In this document: positions 15,878 to 25,567 of the stretch, in pieces
How the letters are laid out: every line of letters begins with the position of its first letter
Numbering within the stretch: position 1 is the stretch's first letter
Assembly (NCBI GenBank): GCA_002345565.1
Contig: DDVS01000004.1
Span: 62,001-126,000 of the forward strand
DNA from: Flavobacteriales bacterium UBA2306
Lineage (GTDB): Bacteria; Bacteroidota; Bacteroidia; Flavobacteriales; Weeksellaceae
Direction of reading: 5' to 3'
DNA: 64,000 bases
Notes under the pieces: generated by a model
Told to the model about the DNA's origin: nothing
Database searches by the model: none
The model's input: only the letters and a program-made list of their open reading frames with translations
Made by a program: the position numbers and the translations under genes

Positions 15878-17494
15878 TTATGGCTTCCTGATTTCCTTGA
15901 CTTCTTCTATCTTTTCCAGGAAATAATCTTTTTTATGAGGATGTTTCTCGGACAATATTTCATAGGCTTTAATGGCTTTTGAATACAGCTTTTGTTCTGC
16001 ATATAATTTAGCTAAAGTTTCCGTCATTAAATGTGAAATATCATCCTTTTTCTCTTTCACAACATAACTGCTTTCCTCTTTTAGCTGAGAGATTTTCGGG
16101 TTCGTTTCTATGAAATTATCAATAATTTTTTCTTTAGCTTTTGCTTGTTCTACTGCCGGTTCTTTTCTCTCAATTTTCAACCAGCTTTGCCAAGTATTAA
16201 TAAAAGCACCGATATTGCTGGAATTTTCTACAGTCTCTTTGTTTTCAATAATTTGTTCCTTTTCTTCTTCCAATTTTTCCACCTCATTTCCAAAAAAAGA
16301 AACATTAAAAACCGGCATTTCCGAATCTTGATTTATGGTTTCAGCTTCTGCGGTTTGATCTGTTATTTTTTCCTCATCAGTAATAACTTCTTCTATTTTT
16401 TGTGCTATAGAAACTTCCTCTTTTAGTGTCGGCATTTCTACCTGTCCTTTTTCTGATTGTCCAATCAAAGCATCGGGCGTATGGGTTGCGAAAGTCATGG
16501 GCTTCCATTCGGAAAGTGGTTCTGGTCTTTTCTCTTCGTCCTGCTTAATTTCTTTTTCGGTGTCAAAAGTTTGAATTTTTTCAAAACTAACTTCTGATTC
16601 TATATTGGCTTCTTTTTCTTCTTGAGGAATGATATCAAAAGCTTGTGTATTTTCAAAACTAAGGGAGTTTTGATTTTCTATAATTAACTCTTTTACAGGA
16701 ATTTTTTCTATAAAAACATCGCGTTTTTCAGCATCTTTTGGAAGAGGTTTTTCTAGTCTTGTTTCTTTTTTTGGCGGATTGAGATAATCCAAATGATTTT
16801 TAGGAACAGAGAATTTTATCTCGGGCAAAAAATCCTGAATACCTCCAAAACTAATGTCTGATGAAGAAATTTCGGTTAAATTTTCAGATTCTTGATCTGT
16901 AATTTCTTGTATTGTTTCTTCTTCAATAATTTCTATGGAATTTGAAATATTTTCTTCTGGCAAGATTTCAGCGGCTGAATTTATTAACGTATTTCCTTCA
17001 ATCAATTCTGCCTCAGAAGTGTCTGAATCTTTTACTAACGTTGTTTCTTGATGTCCAGCTTCTATATTATTTTGATCAATGGCTTGCAGATCCTCTCCTA
17101 TCACTTCATCTGTTTGATTTTCAACAATTTTAGCAGTAGTTTCTGGGATTATTTCTGGCACTGCCCTATTATCATTTTCAAGAATATTTTCTTGATTTTC
17201 TTGACTTTCAATAGGCAATTCTGTTACCGCAGGATTTGAATAAACTTCTGAGTTTTTGGAAATTTTTTCTGACTTTATAAATTGGTAAAGGATTTTTTTA
17301 TCCGTTGTATAAGCGGCGGTTTTAGAAAGATGTTCTTTATAATTTTCTGATTGATAAAGGTTGATCCCGTAAAGATAAAGCGCTCTTATACTTTGTGCAT
17401 AAGGCATTTTTACCGATTCTGATTCTAAAATCTGGAGATCATTTTCGGTGATTATTTTCGGATTTATAATTAATTCTAAAACTCTTGTATTCAT
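15878..17494 (-). CDS. Acidic low-complexity protein with C-terminal TPR-like repeat
   Basis: This 538-residue protein has no recognised catalytic domain. The N-terminal part (about 1-90) is an ordered helical region (RVLELIINPKIITENDLQILESESVKMPYAQSIRALYLYG). It is followed by a long E/I/N/T-rich stretch (about 100-440) likely to be disordered, and a C-terminal TPR-like motif, LAKLYAEQKLYSKAIKAYEILSEKHPHK. It has no signal peptide. It is the last gene of the miaB - sigma-54 activator - lptE unit, 4 bp after lptE. A scaffold role in envelope assembly could be imagined but nothing proves it. Confidence 0.7.
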   Translation of the reverse strand: MNTRVLELIINPKIITENDLQILESESVKMPYAQSIRALYLYGINLYQSENYKEHLSKTAAYTTDKKILYQFIKSEKISKNSEVYSNPAVTELPIESQENQENILENDNRAVPEIIPETTAKIVENQTDEVIGEDLQAIDQNNIEAGHQETTLVKDSDTSEAELIEGNTLINSAAEILPEENISNSIEIIEEETIQEITDQESENLTEISSSDISFGGIQDFLPEIKFSVPKNHLDYLNPPKKETRLEKPLPKDAEKRDVFIEKIPVKELIIENQNSLSFENTQAFDIIPQEEKEANIESEVSFEKIQTFDTEKEIKQDEEKRPEPLSEWKPMTFATHTPDALIGQSEKGQVEMPTLKEEVSIAQKIEEVITDEEKITDQTAEAETINQDSEMPVFNVSFFGNEVEKLEEEKEQIIENKETVENSSNIGAFINTWQSWLKIERKEPAVEQAKAKEKIIDNFIETNPKISQLKEESSYVVKEKKDDISHLMTETLAKLYAEQKLYSKAIKAYEILSEKHPHKKDYFLEKIEEVKEIRKP

Positions 17495-17498
17495 TCTT

Positions 17499-18056
17499 TT
17501 ACCAATTGGCTACAATATCATTAAAAATTTTATTGATAATTCTTTCGTTTACAATTTTCACTTGTGCCGTTTCTATCTCATTGAGGGTCAAATCACTGTT
17601 AAAAACAGCTTCATCGCTATAGCTTCTATCAAAGTTTAACGTGGTATCTTTATTATTTTCATAATGTACTTTAACCGTTATTGTCAATTTATTCTGCTGT
17701 GCAGAGATCACATTTCCAGTAGTAGTAGACGTGGTACTAGAACCCACAGTAGTAGGGGTAATATTATAATCCGTGATTTCACCTTCTATCAAAAGATCAG
17801 GATTTTCTACAGCTCCCTTAAGCCCGGATCTTTGTAAAAAACGATTTTGCAAAGCAACAGTAAGATCCTGACTAAGGCTCGGCAAATTATTCGCAGCATT
17901 ATTAGGGAAAGTATTAATCTTGATGGTTTTCATATCTTCTCGAAGAGAAGATCCTGAAAAACTATAACAACTTGTAAGAACAAAAAATAAAGAATAAAGA
18001 GAAAAAAATGCAACTCTTTTCAGACTTCTAACTTCTGGTATACAACTTTTGACCAT
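17499..18056 (-). CDS. lptE: LptE-family outer-membrane lipoprotein (LPS assembly)
   Basis: This 185-residue protein matches the Bacteroidetes LptE family, which plugs the LptD barrel that inserts lipopolysaccharide in the outer membrane. A hydrophobic stretch ends in a lipobox, LTSC (about residues 27-30), and the mature part starts CYSFSGSSLREDMKTIKINTFPNNA, typical of the family. The ATG overlaps the stop codon of the upstream sigma-54 activator gene (TAATG), indicating translational coupling. The long basic N-region before the hydrophobic core is somewhat unusual. Confidence 0.82.
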   Translation of the reverse strand: MVKSCIPEVRSLKRVAFFSLYSLFFVLTSCYSFSGSSLREDMKTIKINTFPNNAANNLPSLSQDLTVALQNRFLQRSGLKGAVENPDLLIEGEITDYNITPTTVGSSTTSTTTGNVISAQQNKLTITVKVHYENNKDTTLNFDRSYSDEAVFNSDLTLNEIETAQVKIVNERIINKIFNDIVANW

Positions 18057-19345
18057 TATTCTTCTAAATTATATTGTTTTATTTTTCTGTAAAGTGTTCT
18101 TTGAGAAATTCCCAATTCATCCGCAGCTCTGTTTCTCCTACCTTTATGTTTTTCCAAAGCTTTTACTATAAGGTCTTTTTCATTATTTTGAAGCGATAGA
18201 GATTCCGGTTTTGCTTCCTCAATTTCTATATCTTCTACATCGTTGAAATGGTGATCATCAGTCTCCGAAATAATGGTGGGATGATGCACTTCATTGTGGT
18301 TTTTATTATTTTCAAAATAAAGCAAAGAATTAGGATTGGCGGTTTGAGTTTCTGGTGTATAAATTCTGTTAATAAGATTTTTTTCATGAGAACTCAAATC
18401 TCCATTGCCTCTGTTTTTTATCAGTTCCGAAGTTAAGGATTTTAAATCATTCAGGTCATTCCTCATATCGAAAAGAATTTTGTACATAATTTCCCTTTCC
18501 GAACCAAAATCTCCGGACGTTCCGGCTCCATTGTTTTTATTAACAACCGCTGGCAGATTTGCGTTCATTGGGATATATTCTGCTAACTTCACCGAATTGA
18601 TTTCTCTATTCTGCTCTACAACAGTCATTTGCTCTACCAGATTTCTCAACTGGCGAACGTTTCCTGGAAAACTATAATTTTCAAGATAAGATACGGCGTC
18701 ATCTGTCAGGTTCAGTTCCGGCATTCTGTATTTCTCAGCAAAGTCAATAGCAAATTTTCTGAACAATAAATGAATATCGCCTTTTCTTTCTCGCAAAGCC
18801 GGCATATCAATCTGAACGGTATTCAAACGGTAATACAAATCTTCCCGAAAACGACCATCTGTAATCGCTTTCATCATGTTAACATTCGTCGCAGCAACTA
18901 TTCTCACATTGGTTTTTTGGACTTGCGAAGAACCCACCTTCATAAACTCTCCACTTTCTAAAACTCTCAAAAGACGAACCTGAGTCTGCAACGGCAATTC
19001 TCCAACTTCGTCAAGGAAAATAGTTCCGCCGTCTGCGACTTCAAAGTATCCTTTTCTGGTAGAGGTTGCGCCGGTAAAAGCGCCTTTTTCGTGTCCGAAA
19101 AGTTCAGAATCTATCGTTCCTTCCGGGATTGCACCACAGTTGACAACGATGTAAGGCTGATGTTTTCTTCTAGATTCTGAGTGGATTATTTTTGGGATAA
19201 ATTCTTTCCCAACACCACTTTCTCCAATGACGAGAACGGAAATATCAGTTGGTGCTACTTGTATTGATTTTTCTAAAGCGCGGTTCAAAGCAGGGAAATT
19301 CCCAATGATTCCGAAGCGTGCTTTTATGGATTGTAAGTCTGCCAT
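18056..19345 (-). CDS. Sigma-54-dependent transcriptional activator without receiver domain
   Basis: This 429-residue AAA+ activator of RpoN-dependent promoters has Walker A GESGVGKE (41-48), the sigma-54 contact loop GAFTGA (88-93), Walker B GTIFLDE (107-113) and a C-terminal Fis-type helix-turn-helix (about 390-429, NRAADELGISQRTLYRKIKQY). The AAA+ domain begins almost at residue 1, so there is no N-terminal receiver or GAF domain. A linker of about 110 residues (270-380) separates it from the DNA-binding domain. Its location between miaB and lptE suggests a link with envelope functions, but the targets are unknown. Confidence 0.93.
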   Translation of the reverse strand: MADLQSIKARFGIIGNFPALNRALEKSIQVAPTDISVLVIGESGVGKEFIPKIIHSESRRKHQPYIVVNCGAIPEGTIDSELFGHEKGAFTGATSTRKGYFEVADGGTIFLDEVGELPLQTQVRLLRVLESGEFMKVGSSQVQKTNVRIVAATNVNMMKAITDGRFREDLYYRLNTVQIDMPALRERKGDIHLLFRKFAIDFAEKYRMPELNLTDDAVSYLENYSFPGNVRQLRNLVEQMTVVEQNREINSVKLAEYIPMNANLPAVVNKNNGAGTSGDFGSEREIMYKILFDMRNDLNDLKSLTSELIKNRGNGDLSSHEKNLINRIYTPETQTANPNSLLYFENNKNHNEVHHPTIISETDDHHFNDVEDIEIEEAKPESLSLQNNEKDLIVKALEKHKGRRNRAADELGISQRTLYRKIKQYNLEE

Positions 19346-19396
19346 ATTGAATTGATGTTTGAAATTTAAGATTTGAAATTCAATGGTTAAGAATCA

Positions 19397-20830
19397 TCAA
19401 ACCGTTTCCCCCAAAAGTGTTCCTTGTGTATTCCCGTGAACGAAAACGGAAACAATGTCACCAATTTTCTGTCCTTCCAACATATCGAAAACACAAACTG
19501 CATTCTGGGAATTTCTACCTTTCCATTGGTTTTTATTCTTTTTAGAAACGCCTTCAATTAGGATTTCGTGAACTCTTCCAACGTAAGAAGCCATTCTCTT
19601 TTTGGATAATTCACCTTGTAAAGCAATCACTTCTGCCAATCGTCTTTGCTTGACATCTGCAGGAATATCGTCTTCCATTTTTTTGTGAGCAGGCGTTCCT
19701 GGTCTTTCTGAGTAAGCAAACATATAACCGTAATCATATTCCACTTCTCTCATCAGTGATAATGTATCCTGATGGTCTGCTTCAGTTTCTGTACAGAAAC
19801 CAACAATCATATCTTGTGAAAAAGAGATGTCCGGAACGATTTCCTTAGCTTGTCTGATTAAATCCAAATATTCTTGACGAGTGTGTTGACGATTCATCAA
19901 ATCAAGGATTCTGTCGCTTCCACTTTGAACAGGCAAGTGAACGTATTTGCAAATATTATTGTGTTTTGCCATAACTCGGAAAACATCCAAACTCATATCT
20001 TGAGGATTGGAAGTAGAGAATCGGATTCTCATATTTGGAACTGCAGTTGCAACCATTTCCATCAATTGAGCGAAATTCACAGCCGTCAGTTTCTGCATTT
20101 CGGTTGCTTTTGCGAAATCCTTTTTTGGACCACCTCCGTACCAAAGGTAAGAATCAACATTTTGCCCAAGAAGCGTAATTTCTTTATAACCGTTATTCCA
20201 AAGGTCAAGACATTCTTCTATGATAGAATGCGGATCACGGCTTCTTTCTCTTCCTCTTGTGAACGGAACAACACAGAAAGTACACATATTATCGCAACCT
20301 CTTGTAATGGTAACAAAAGCTGTAACACCATTTCCATCAAGACGAACAGGGTTGATGTCTGCGTAAGTTTCTTCTTTTGAAAGGATTACGTTGATAGCAT
20401 CTCTTCCGTCATCGGTTTCTTTGAGAAGATTGGGGAGATCTCTGTAAGCATCGGGACCAACCACCAAATCTACGAGTTGTTCTTCTTCTAAGAATTTGGT
20501 TTTCAGTCTCTCAGCCATACAACCAAGAACACCGACGGTAAGATTTGGTTTTTCCTTTTTAAGATTTTTGAATTGAGCGAGACGCATACGAACCGTTTGC
20601 TCTGCCTTCTCACGGATAGAACAAGTGTTAAGCAAAATTAAATCTGCTTCTTCCTGCTTCAAAGTCGTGTTGTAACCTTGTTCATTAAGAATGGATGCAA
20701 CAATCTCGGAATCAGAGAAGTTCATCTGACAGCCGTAGCTTTCTAAGAATAGTTTCTTTGAGTTTCCAGATTTTTCAGCGATTGCAAAAGCCTCACCCTG
20801 TTTGGTTTCGTCTATATATTTTTCCTGCAC
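19397..20830 (-). CDS. miaB: tRNA-2-methylthio-N6-dimethylallyladenosine synthase MiaB
   Basis: This 477-residue radical-SAM enzyme adds a methylthio group to i6A37 of tRNAs that read UNN codons. The N-terminal UPF0004 domain holds C34, C70 and C104, which bind the auxiliary cluster. The radical-SAM motif CDNMCTFC places C179, C183 and C186, and a TRAM domain ends the protein. It depends on Fe-S clusters such as those made by the suf genes 6 kb away. It is the first gene of a four-gene minus-strand operon; a -7-like TATCTTTG lies at 20913-20920. Confidence 0.96.
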   Translation of the reverse strand: MQEKYIDETKQGEAFAIAEKSGNSKKLFLESYGCQMNFSDSEIVASILNEQGYNTTLKQEEADLILLNTCSIREKAEQTVRMRLAQFKNLKKEKPNLTVGVLGCMAERLKTKFLEEEQLVDLVVGPDAYRDLPNLLKETDDGRDAINVILSKEETYADINPVRLDGNGVTAFVTITRGCDNMCTFCVVPFTRGRERSRDPHSIIEECLDLWNNGYKEITLLGQNVDSYLWYGGGPKKDFAKATEMQKLTAVNFAQLMEMVATAVPNMRIRFSTSNPQDMSLDVFRVMAKHNNICKYVHLPVQSGSDRILDLMNRQHTRQEYLDLIRQAKEIVPDISFSQDMIVGFCTETEADHQDTLSLMREVEYDYGYMFAYSERPGTPAHKKMEDDIPADVKQRRLAEVIALQGELSKKRMASYVGRVHEILIEGVSKKNKNQWKGRNSQNAVCVFDMLEGQKIGDIVSVFVHGNTQGTLLGETV

Positions 20831-21111
20831 TATATTTAAGATTTAAAGTTCAATATTTAAAAATCCAATGCTGATGAACTTTGAACCCGAAAATTTGAAC
20901 TGTTTAAGTCTGCAAAGATACAAAATATTGTGACAGAATGGCAGATAATGATTAATCATTAAATAAACTTTTATCAATCATTTGTGAGAAAACAATAAAA
21001 TGAATTAGTAGAATTATTATTAATATCAAATGTTCCCTTATACGTTAAAATATATAGAGAAGTGAATTTATCCCCTTTTGATTTCGTAAATTTGATTTTT
21101 ATTTTAACCTT

Positions 21112-21534
21112 ATGAAAATTACACTTAATAGAATCAATGATGATTTTTTGTTTGAATGTTCCAATGAACAGGGAAATTCTATTTTACTAGACAACACCAC
21201 TTTGCCTGGCGCAAAAGGTGTTTCGCCAATGCAATCTTTATTGATGGCAGTGGCTGGATGTAGCGGAATTGACGTCGTTTCAATATTGAAAAAACAGCGT
21301 CAGACGATTACAGATTTGAAAGCGGAAGTGGAAGGCGAAAGAGTTCAGGTGGATGAGGCAAAACCTTTCAAATCTATCAAAGTGAAGTTTTTCCTAGAAG
21401 GCGAAATCGACCCAAAAAAAGCGAAAAAAGCTGGAGAATTATCCTTTGAAAAATACTGCTCTGTTTCCAAAACCCTGGAACCGAATGTTGAGATTTCTTA
21501 TGAAGTCAGCGTGAATGGAGAATTAATTAAATAA
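21112..21534 (+). CDS. OsmC-family peroxiredoxin-like protein
   Basis: This 140-residue protein of the OsmC/Ohr superfamily has both conserved redox cysteines, C50 in AVAGCSGID and C116 in KYCSVSK. Family members reduce organic hydroperoxides, though the YhfA-like branch, which this resembles, has no proven activity. It is preceded by a -7-like TAAATTTG at 21087-21094 and closed by a bidirectional terminator. The call to superfamily is firm; the substrate is unknown. Confidence 0.92.
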   Translation: MKITLNRINDDFLFECSNEQGNSILLDNTTLPGAKGVSPMQSLLMAVAGCSGIDVVSILKKQRQTITDLKAEVEGERVQVDEAKPFKSIKVKFFLEGEIDPKKAKKAGELSFEKYCSVSKTLEPNVEISYEVSVNGELIK

Positions 21535-21538
21535 AAAT

Positions 21539-21572
21539 AAAAACCCGTTAAAATAATTTCAACGGGTTTTTG
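21539..21572. terminator. Bidirectional terminator between osmC-like and GH63-like genes
   Basis: AAACCCGTT (21541-21549) pairs with AACGGGTTT (21561-21569). A-runs precede and T-runs follow, so both converging transcripts would be stopped. Confidence 0.88.
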
Positions 21573-21579
21573 TTTATAA

Positions 21580-24183
21580 TTAATGCTTCAACCTAGGCTG
21601 AATCAACTTCGCAACTGTGGAAGTCCAACCAGTCTGATGAGAAGCGCCAACACCGCGACCATTATCGCCGTGGAAATATTCGAAGAACATAATGTAATCT
21701 TTGAAATGCGGGTCTTGATTGAATTTTTCAACACCACCGTTGAACGCTCTGTTTCCATTCTCGTCTTTTAGGAAAATATTACAAAGTCTGTTGCTGATAT
21801 CCTTTGAAACTTCATCCAGATTTTTATATTCTCCGCTTCCTTTTGGATATTCGATTTTTAAAGAATCACCGAAAAAGAAATCAAAACGCTGTAAACTTTC
21901 AACAATCAGGAAATTAATCGGAAACCAAATTGGTCCGCGCCAATTACTGTTTCCACCAAACATTCTGCTGTCGCTTTCTGCTGGCGTATAATAAACCACA
22001 TGTTCTTGGCCGTGAACAGTGAATCGGAAAGGATTTTCTTCATAAACTTTAGACATCGCACGGATTCCATAATCACTGAGGAATTCTGACTCATCAACCA
22101 ATCTTGTCAAAACTTGGGTCAATCTTGTTTTTCTCAGGATACTCAAAAGGTGTTTATTGCCTTCGCCTTCAACATACCATTGGGAAACGAGTTTGGTTAG
22201 GTCTTGTTTATTTTTCAGAACCCATTCCATTCTTTTTTTGAACTCAGGAAGTTTTTCCAAAAGGCTGTGTTCCACAACTTCTACCGCAAACATCGGAATC
22301 AATCCAACAATACTTCGAAGTTTCAAACTTACGCTGTCTCCATTGGATAACTGAAGCAAATCATAGAAAAATCCGTCTTCTTCATTCCAAAGGCCTTGCT
22401 TGTCTTCCCCAATGTTTTCCATTGCTTCGGCGATATAAAGATAATGCTCAAAGAATTTGATCGCCATATCTTCATACACTGGATTGTACGTTGCCAATTC
22501 CATAGCAATACGCATCATATTCAGCGCATACATTGCCATCCAGCTCGTTCCGTCGGCTTGTTCCAGATGTTCACCTTCACTGAATTCCATATTTCTATCG
22601 AAAGCTCCGATGTTATCTAGTCCGAGAAATCCACCTCCAAAAAGGTTTTTCCCGTTGTAGTCTTTTCGGTTAACCCACCAAGTGAAATTCAGTAATAATT
22701 TCTGAAAAACTCTTTCAAGGAAAGCCAAATCTGGTTTACCATTATTTTTTTCATCAATTTTAAAAACTCGGAAAGTTGCCCAAGCGTGAACAGGCGGATT
22801 AACGTCATCAAAATTCCATTCATAAGCCGGAACCTGTCCGTTTGGATGCATATACCATTCTTTCGTCAAAGTAATCAATTGATTTTTAGCAAATTCTGAG
22901 TCAATTACAGAAAAACTCACACAATGGAACGCCAAATCCCAAGTCGCATACCAAGGATATTCCCACTTGTCAGGCATCGAGATAATATCTTTGTTATGAA
23001 GATGTTCCCAATTGCTATTTCTTACAAAACCTTTTCTTTGGATGGGAAAATTCGGGTCGCCTTTCAGCCATTTCCCGATGTTGTAATGATAGAATTGTTT
23101 ATTCCAAAGCAAACCTGCAAAAGCTTGTCTTTGAACATTCTTTTCGTCTTCATTTTCAATATCTTTTTGAATGTTCGCATAAAACTCATCCGCTTCCTGT
23201 TTTCGTCTCGAGACTATTTCATCAAAATCCCAAAACGCATCATCCATAATATGAGGCGACAATCGGAATTCGAAAACTTTGTTGCTGTTCGCTTCTATGA
23301 TTTCTTCACAATGGAGAGAAGCTTTCGTTCCTATTTTCGAAGGATTGATAGTATCAAGACCTTTCGTGATATATTGATTAATTCCGTCTTTGAAAAAACC
23401 TTCTGTTTTCGGAAGATTAAATAATCTCGAACGATTAGTTTCATTCTCACAAAATAACGCATCCACATTTCTGTTTCGGGAATAAAGCTTTTTTATACTA
23501 AGGCTATTATGATGAACATCTATTTCACCTTGCTTAGAAAAACCAAGTTGACCTTTGTAATCGTTATAACCCCACATCCAATTATTTCTGTACCAGACTG
23601 TTGGCAAAACTACGATTGGAGCAGGCTGATTACTTCTATTATGAACATCGATTCTGATTAAGAAATCGTCTTCTCCAGCTTTCGCATATTCAATAAAAAT
23701 GTCAAAATATTCATCATTATCGAAGATTCCTGTGTCAATGATTTCATATTCTGGGTCTTTGTTGGACCGTTGCGCATTCGTATTGATGAGGTCATCGTAC
23801 GGAAATGCATTGATTGGATATTTGTAAACCATCTTCATATAGCTATGAGACGGTGTATTGTCCAGATAGTAAAAAATCTCCTTGATATCTTCGCCGTGAT
23901 TTCCCTGATGATTGCTTAATCCAAAAAAACGTTCCTTAACTCTGCAGTCATTTTTGTTCCAGAAAGAAAGTGCAAAACACAATTGCTGTTTCTCATCCGA
24001 GATTCCTGCGATGCCTTCTTCTGCCCAACGGTAAGTCCACGCTTCCGCCATATCGTGACCCGTAAATTCCCACGCATCACCGTTGGTACTATAATCTTCG
24101 CGTACATTTCCCCATTGGCGGTGGCTCACGTAAGGTCCCCACTTTTTCCAATGCGGATTTCTTAGTTTTTCTTCTTCATTCAT
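21580..24183 (-). CDS. GH63-like glucosidase (MGH1-type glycoside hydrolase)
   Basis: This protein of about 867 residues belongs to the large (alpha/alpha)6-barrel hydrolases of the GH63 / mannosyl-oligosaccharide-glucosidase-like group. Family segments visible are WKKWGPYVSHRQWGNVREDYS near the start, KWEYPWYATWDLAFHC in the middle, QVPAYEWNFDDVNPPVHAWA, and RGPIWFPINFLIVESLQRF towards the end. The ATG at 24183 (MNEEEKLRN) is preferred to 24243 because it matches the family start. No signal peptide is seen, so it should act in the cytoplasm on glucosides such as mannosylglycerate or oligosaccharides, a substrate that cannot be named from sequence. Confidence 0.88.
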   Translation of the reverse strand: MNEEEKLRNPHWKKWGPYVSHRQWGNVREDYSTNGDAWEFTGHDMAEAWTYRWAEEGIAGISDEKQQLCFALSFWNKNDCRVKERFFGLSNHQGNHGEDIKEIFYYLDNTPSHSYMKMVYKYPINAFPYDDLINTNAQRSNKDPEYEIIDTGIFDNDEYFDIFIEYAKAGEDDFLIRIDVHNRSNQPAPIVVLPTVWYRNNWMWGYNDYKGQLGFSKQGEIDVHHNSLSIKKLYSRNRNVDALFCENETNRSRLFNLPKTEGFFKDGINQYITKGLDTINPSKIGTKASLHCEEIIEANSNKVFEFRLSPHIMDDAFWDFDEIVSRRKQEADEFYANIQKDIENEDEKNVQRQAFAGLLWNKQFYHYNIGKWLKGDPNFPIQRKGFVRNSNWEHLHNKDIISMPDKWEYPWYATWDLAFHCVSFSVIDSEFAKNQLITLTKEWYMHPNGQVPAYEWNFDDVNPPVHAWATFRVFKIDEKNNGKPDLAFLERVFQKLLLNFTWWVNRKDYNGKNLFGGGFLGLDNIGAFDRNMEFSEGEHLEQADGTSWMAMYALNMMRIAMELATYNPVYEDMAIKFFEHYLYIAEAMENIGEDKQGLWNEEDGFFYDLLQLSNGDSVSLKLRSIVGLIPMFAVEVVEHSLLEKLPEFKKRMEWVLKNKQDLTKLVSQWYVEGEGNKHLLSILRKTRLTQVLTRLVDESEFLSDYGIRAMSKVYEENPFRFTVHGQEHVVYYTPAESDSRMFGGNSNWRGPIWFPINFLIVESLQRFDFFFGDSLKIEYPKGSGEYKNLDEVSKDISNRLCNIFLKDENGNRAFNGGVEKFNQDPHFKDYIMFFEYFHGDNGRGVGASHQTGWTSTVAKLIQPRLKH

Positions 24184-24256
24184 TTTTCTAATTATTTTTT
24201 GAGAATAATTATTCTTTTTATTAGGAGCAACACGGTTGTACATTTGTTAGAACATT

Positions 24257-24375
24257 CCAACCCGCTGTCCACTATATCTTTTTTTGCTTAGAGAGATTTG
24301 TCATCAAAAGAAAACTTTCTCAAAAGCAAAAAAAGGATGTCGTTCCCATCGGGGCTATGTTGAGGTTTTTCCCTT
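24257..24375 (+). repeat. Intergenic palindromic repeat, type A copy 1
   Basis: A conserved box CCAACCCGCTGTCC, then CTATATC, is followed by a T-rich arm (CTTTTTTTGCTT, 24278-24289), a 34-nt loop, the perfect complement (AAGCAAAAAAAG, 24324-24335) and the second box ATCGGGGCTATGTTGAGG. The same arrangement occurs at 29554-29670 with the boxes conserved but the hairpin arms different in sequence and still self-complementary. Confidence 0.85.
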
Positions 24376-24586
24376 CTTTCAACGATATAAATGATAGTTG
24401 ATAGTCGATAAATAGTAATTTTCAAAAATCAATTTAAAATTTATTTTTCAAATTACAGTCCGCTTAAAAAATCGATTCATCGATTCTCCTTTGCCTTCTT
24501 AAAATTTCTTCGCTCTTCAAAAAAAACTTTGCGTTTAAAAACCACAGCGAATCAATCATTTATCAGCTATCATTCATCATTTATAA
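24376..24586. other. AT-rich gene-free spacer
   Basis: No open frame with protein-like content, RNA gene or clear promoter was found here. The stretch is AT-rich, with short degenerate phrases (ATCATTTATCAGCTATCATTC) that resemble those at 39343-39400. It separates two minus-strand genes, the SDR gene ending at 24587 and the repeat upstream of the glycosidase gene. Confidence 0.6.
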
Positions 24587-25393
24587 TCACCCATTGTCTG
24601 CAAAACTCTCCAGACTCGTCATTCCACCATCCACATAAATACTCGCACCTGTAATATAATCCGAATAATCACTCGCCAAAAATACGGCTAAATTTCCAAT
24701 GTCTTCCGGTTGCCCGATTCTGTCATACGGAATCAGCGTCATCAGCGCATCCAGAGATTTTTGATTATCCCAAGCGGATTTGTTAATAGGAGTTTGAATG
24801 GCGCCCGGACAAATATTATTCACACGGATTTTTTGCTTTCCATATTCCTGAGCCAGCGTTTGCATCAGCATTCTAAGTGCACCTTTGCTGGAAGCATAAT
24901 TCGCGTGCCCAGCCCACGGAATAGTTTCGTGAACACTACTGATATTGATGATTTTTCCAAGCGCGTAGGATTTTTCTGTCATTCCTCGCTTCAGGAATTC
25001 CTTAATCGCTTCTCTTGAACAAAGGAATTGTCCTGTCAGATTCACATCAATAACCTTTTGCCATTGAGCAAGGGTCATTTCTACAAAAGGGGCATCTTGT
25101 TGCAAACCTGCATTATTAATGAGAATATCTACAGTTCCGTATTTATCAATAGTCGCTTGGAACATTGCCAAAACTTGGTCTTCTTTGCTCACATCACATT
25201 GGATGATAAAGCCTTCACCTCCATTTTCTTCAATTGTTTTAAGCGTTTCTTCCGCTTCCGGACGAGAATGTTGGGATGAATGATTCACGATAACGATCGC
25301 GCCTGATTTTGCCAAACTGATAGCAATTCCTTTTCCTATTCCACTGCTAGAGCCAGTAACAATAGCAACTTGCTTATTTAGATTAATGTCCAT
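24587..25393 (-). CDS. SDR-family oxidoreductase (glucose 1-dehydrogenase-like)
   Basis: This 268-residue short-chain dehydrogenase/reductase carries the cofactor motif TGSSSGIG (13-20), NNAG (93-96), a catalytic serine in INISSVHETIPW, Y166 and K170 (YASSK), and the C-terminal GASIYVDGGMTS. The SSVHE and PWAGHANYA features match glucose 1-dehydrogenases, which oxidise beta-D-glucose with NAD(P). The sugar substrate is an inference; proximity to a glycosidase gene on the same strand fits a carbohydrate role. It is divergent from the SAM-riboswitch operon. Confidence 0.88.
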   Translation of the reverse strand: MDINLNKQVAIVTGSSSGIGKGIAISLAKSGAIVIVNHSSQHSRPEAEETLKTIEENGGEGFIIQCDVSKEDQVLAMFQATIDKYGTVDILINNAGLQQDAPFVEMTLAQWQKVIDVNLTGQFLCSREAIKEFLKRGMTEKSYALGKIINISSVHETIPWAGHANYASSKGALRMLMQTLAQEYGKQKIRVNNICPGAIQTPINKSAWDNQKSLDALMTLIPYDRIGQPEDIGNLAVFLASDYSDYITGASIYVDGGMTSLESFADNG

Positions 25394-25502
25394 TTTTCAA
25401 ATTTTGTGAGTTTTTCTAAGCAAATATTATACATAATTGCCATTATAAATATCTTAAAATAAATTGTTAACAAAAAATTGATGTAGAGAAATTTTCATAC
25501 AA

Positions 25503-25535
25503 TTTGGAATTAATGCAATTTCTTGTCTATCTTTG
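25503..25535 (+). promoter_or_regulatory. Predicted promoter of the metX riboswitch transcript
   Basis: TTTG (25503-25506) lies 21 nt before TATCTTTG (25528-25535), an exact match to the Bacteroidetes -33/-7 pair. Transcription would begin near 25541, placing the aptamer (from 25568) within the leader. Confidence 0.65.
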
Positions 25536-25567
25536 CGCCCAGATTTGTTCATTTACATATTGAAAAT

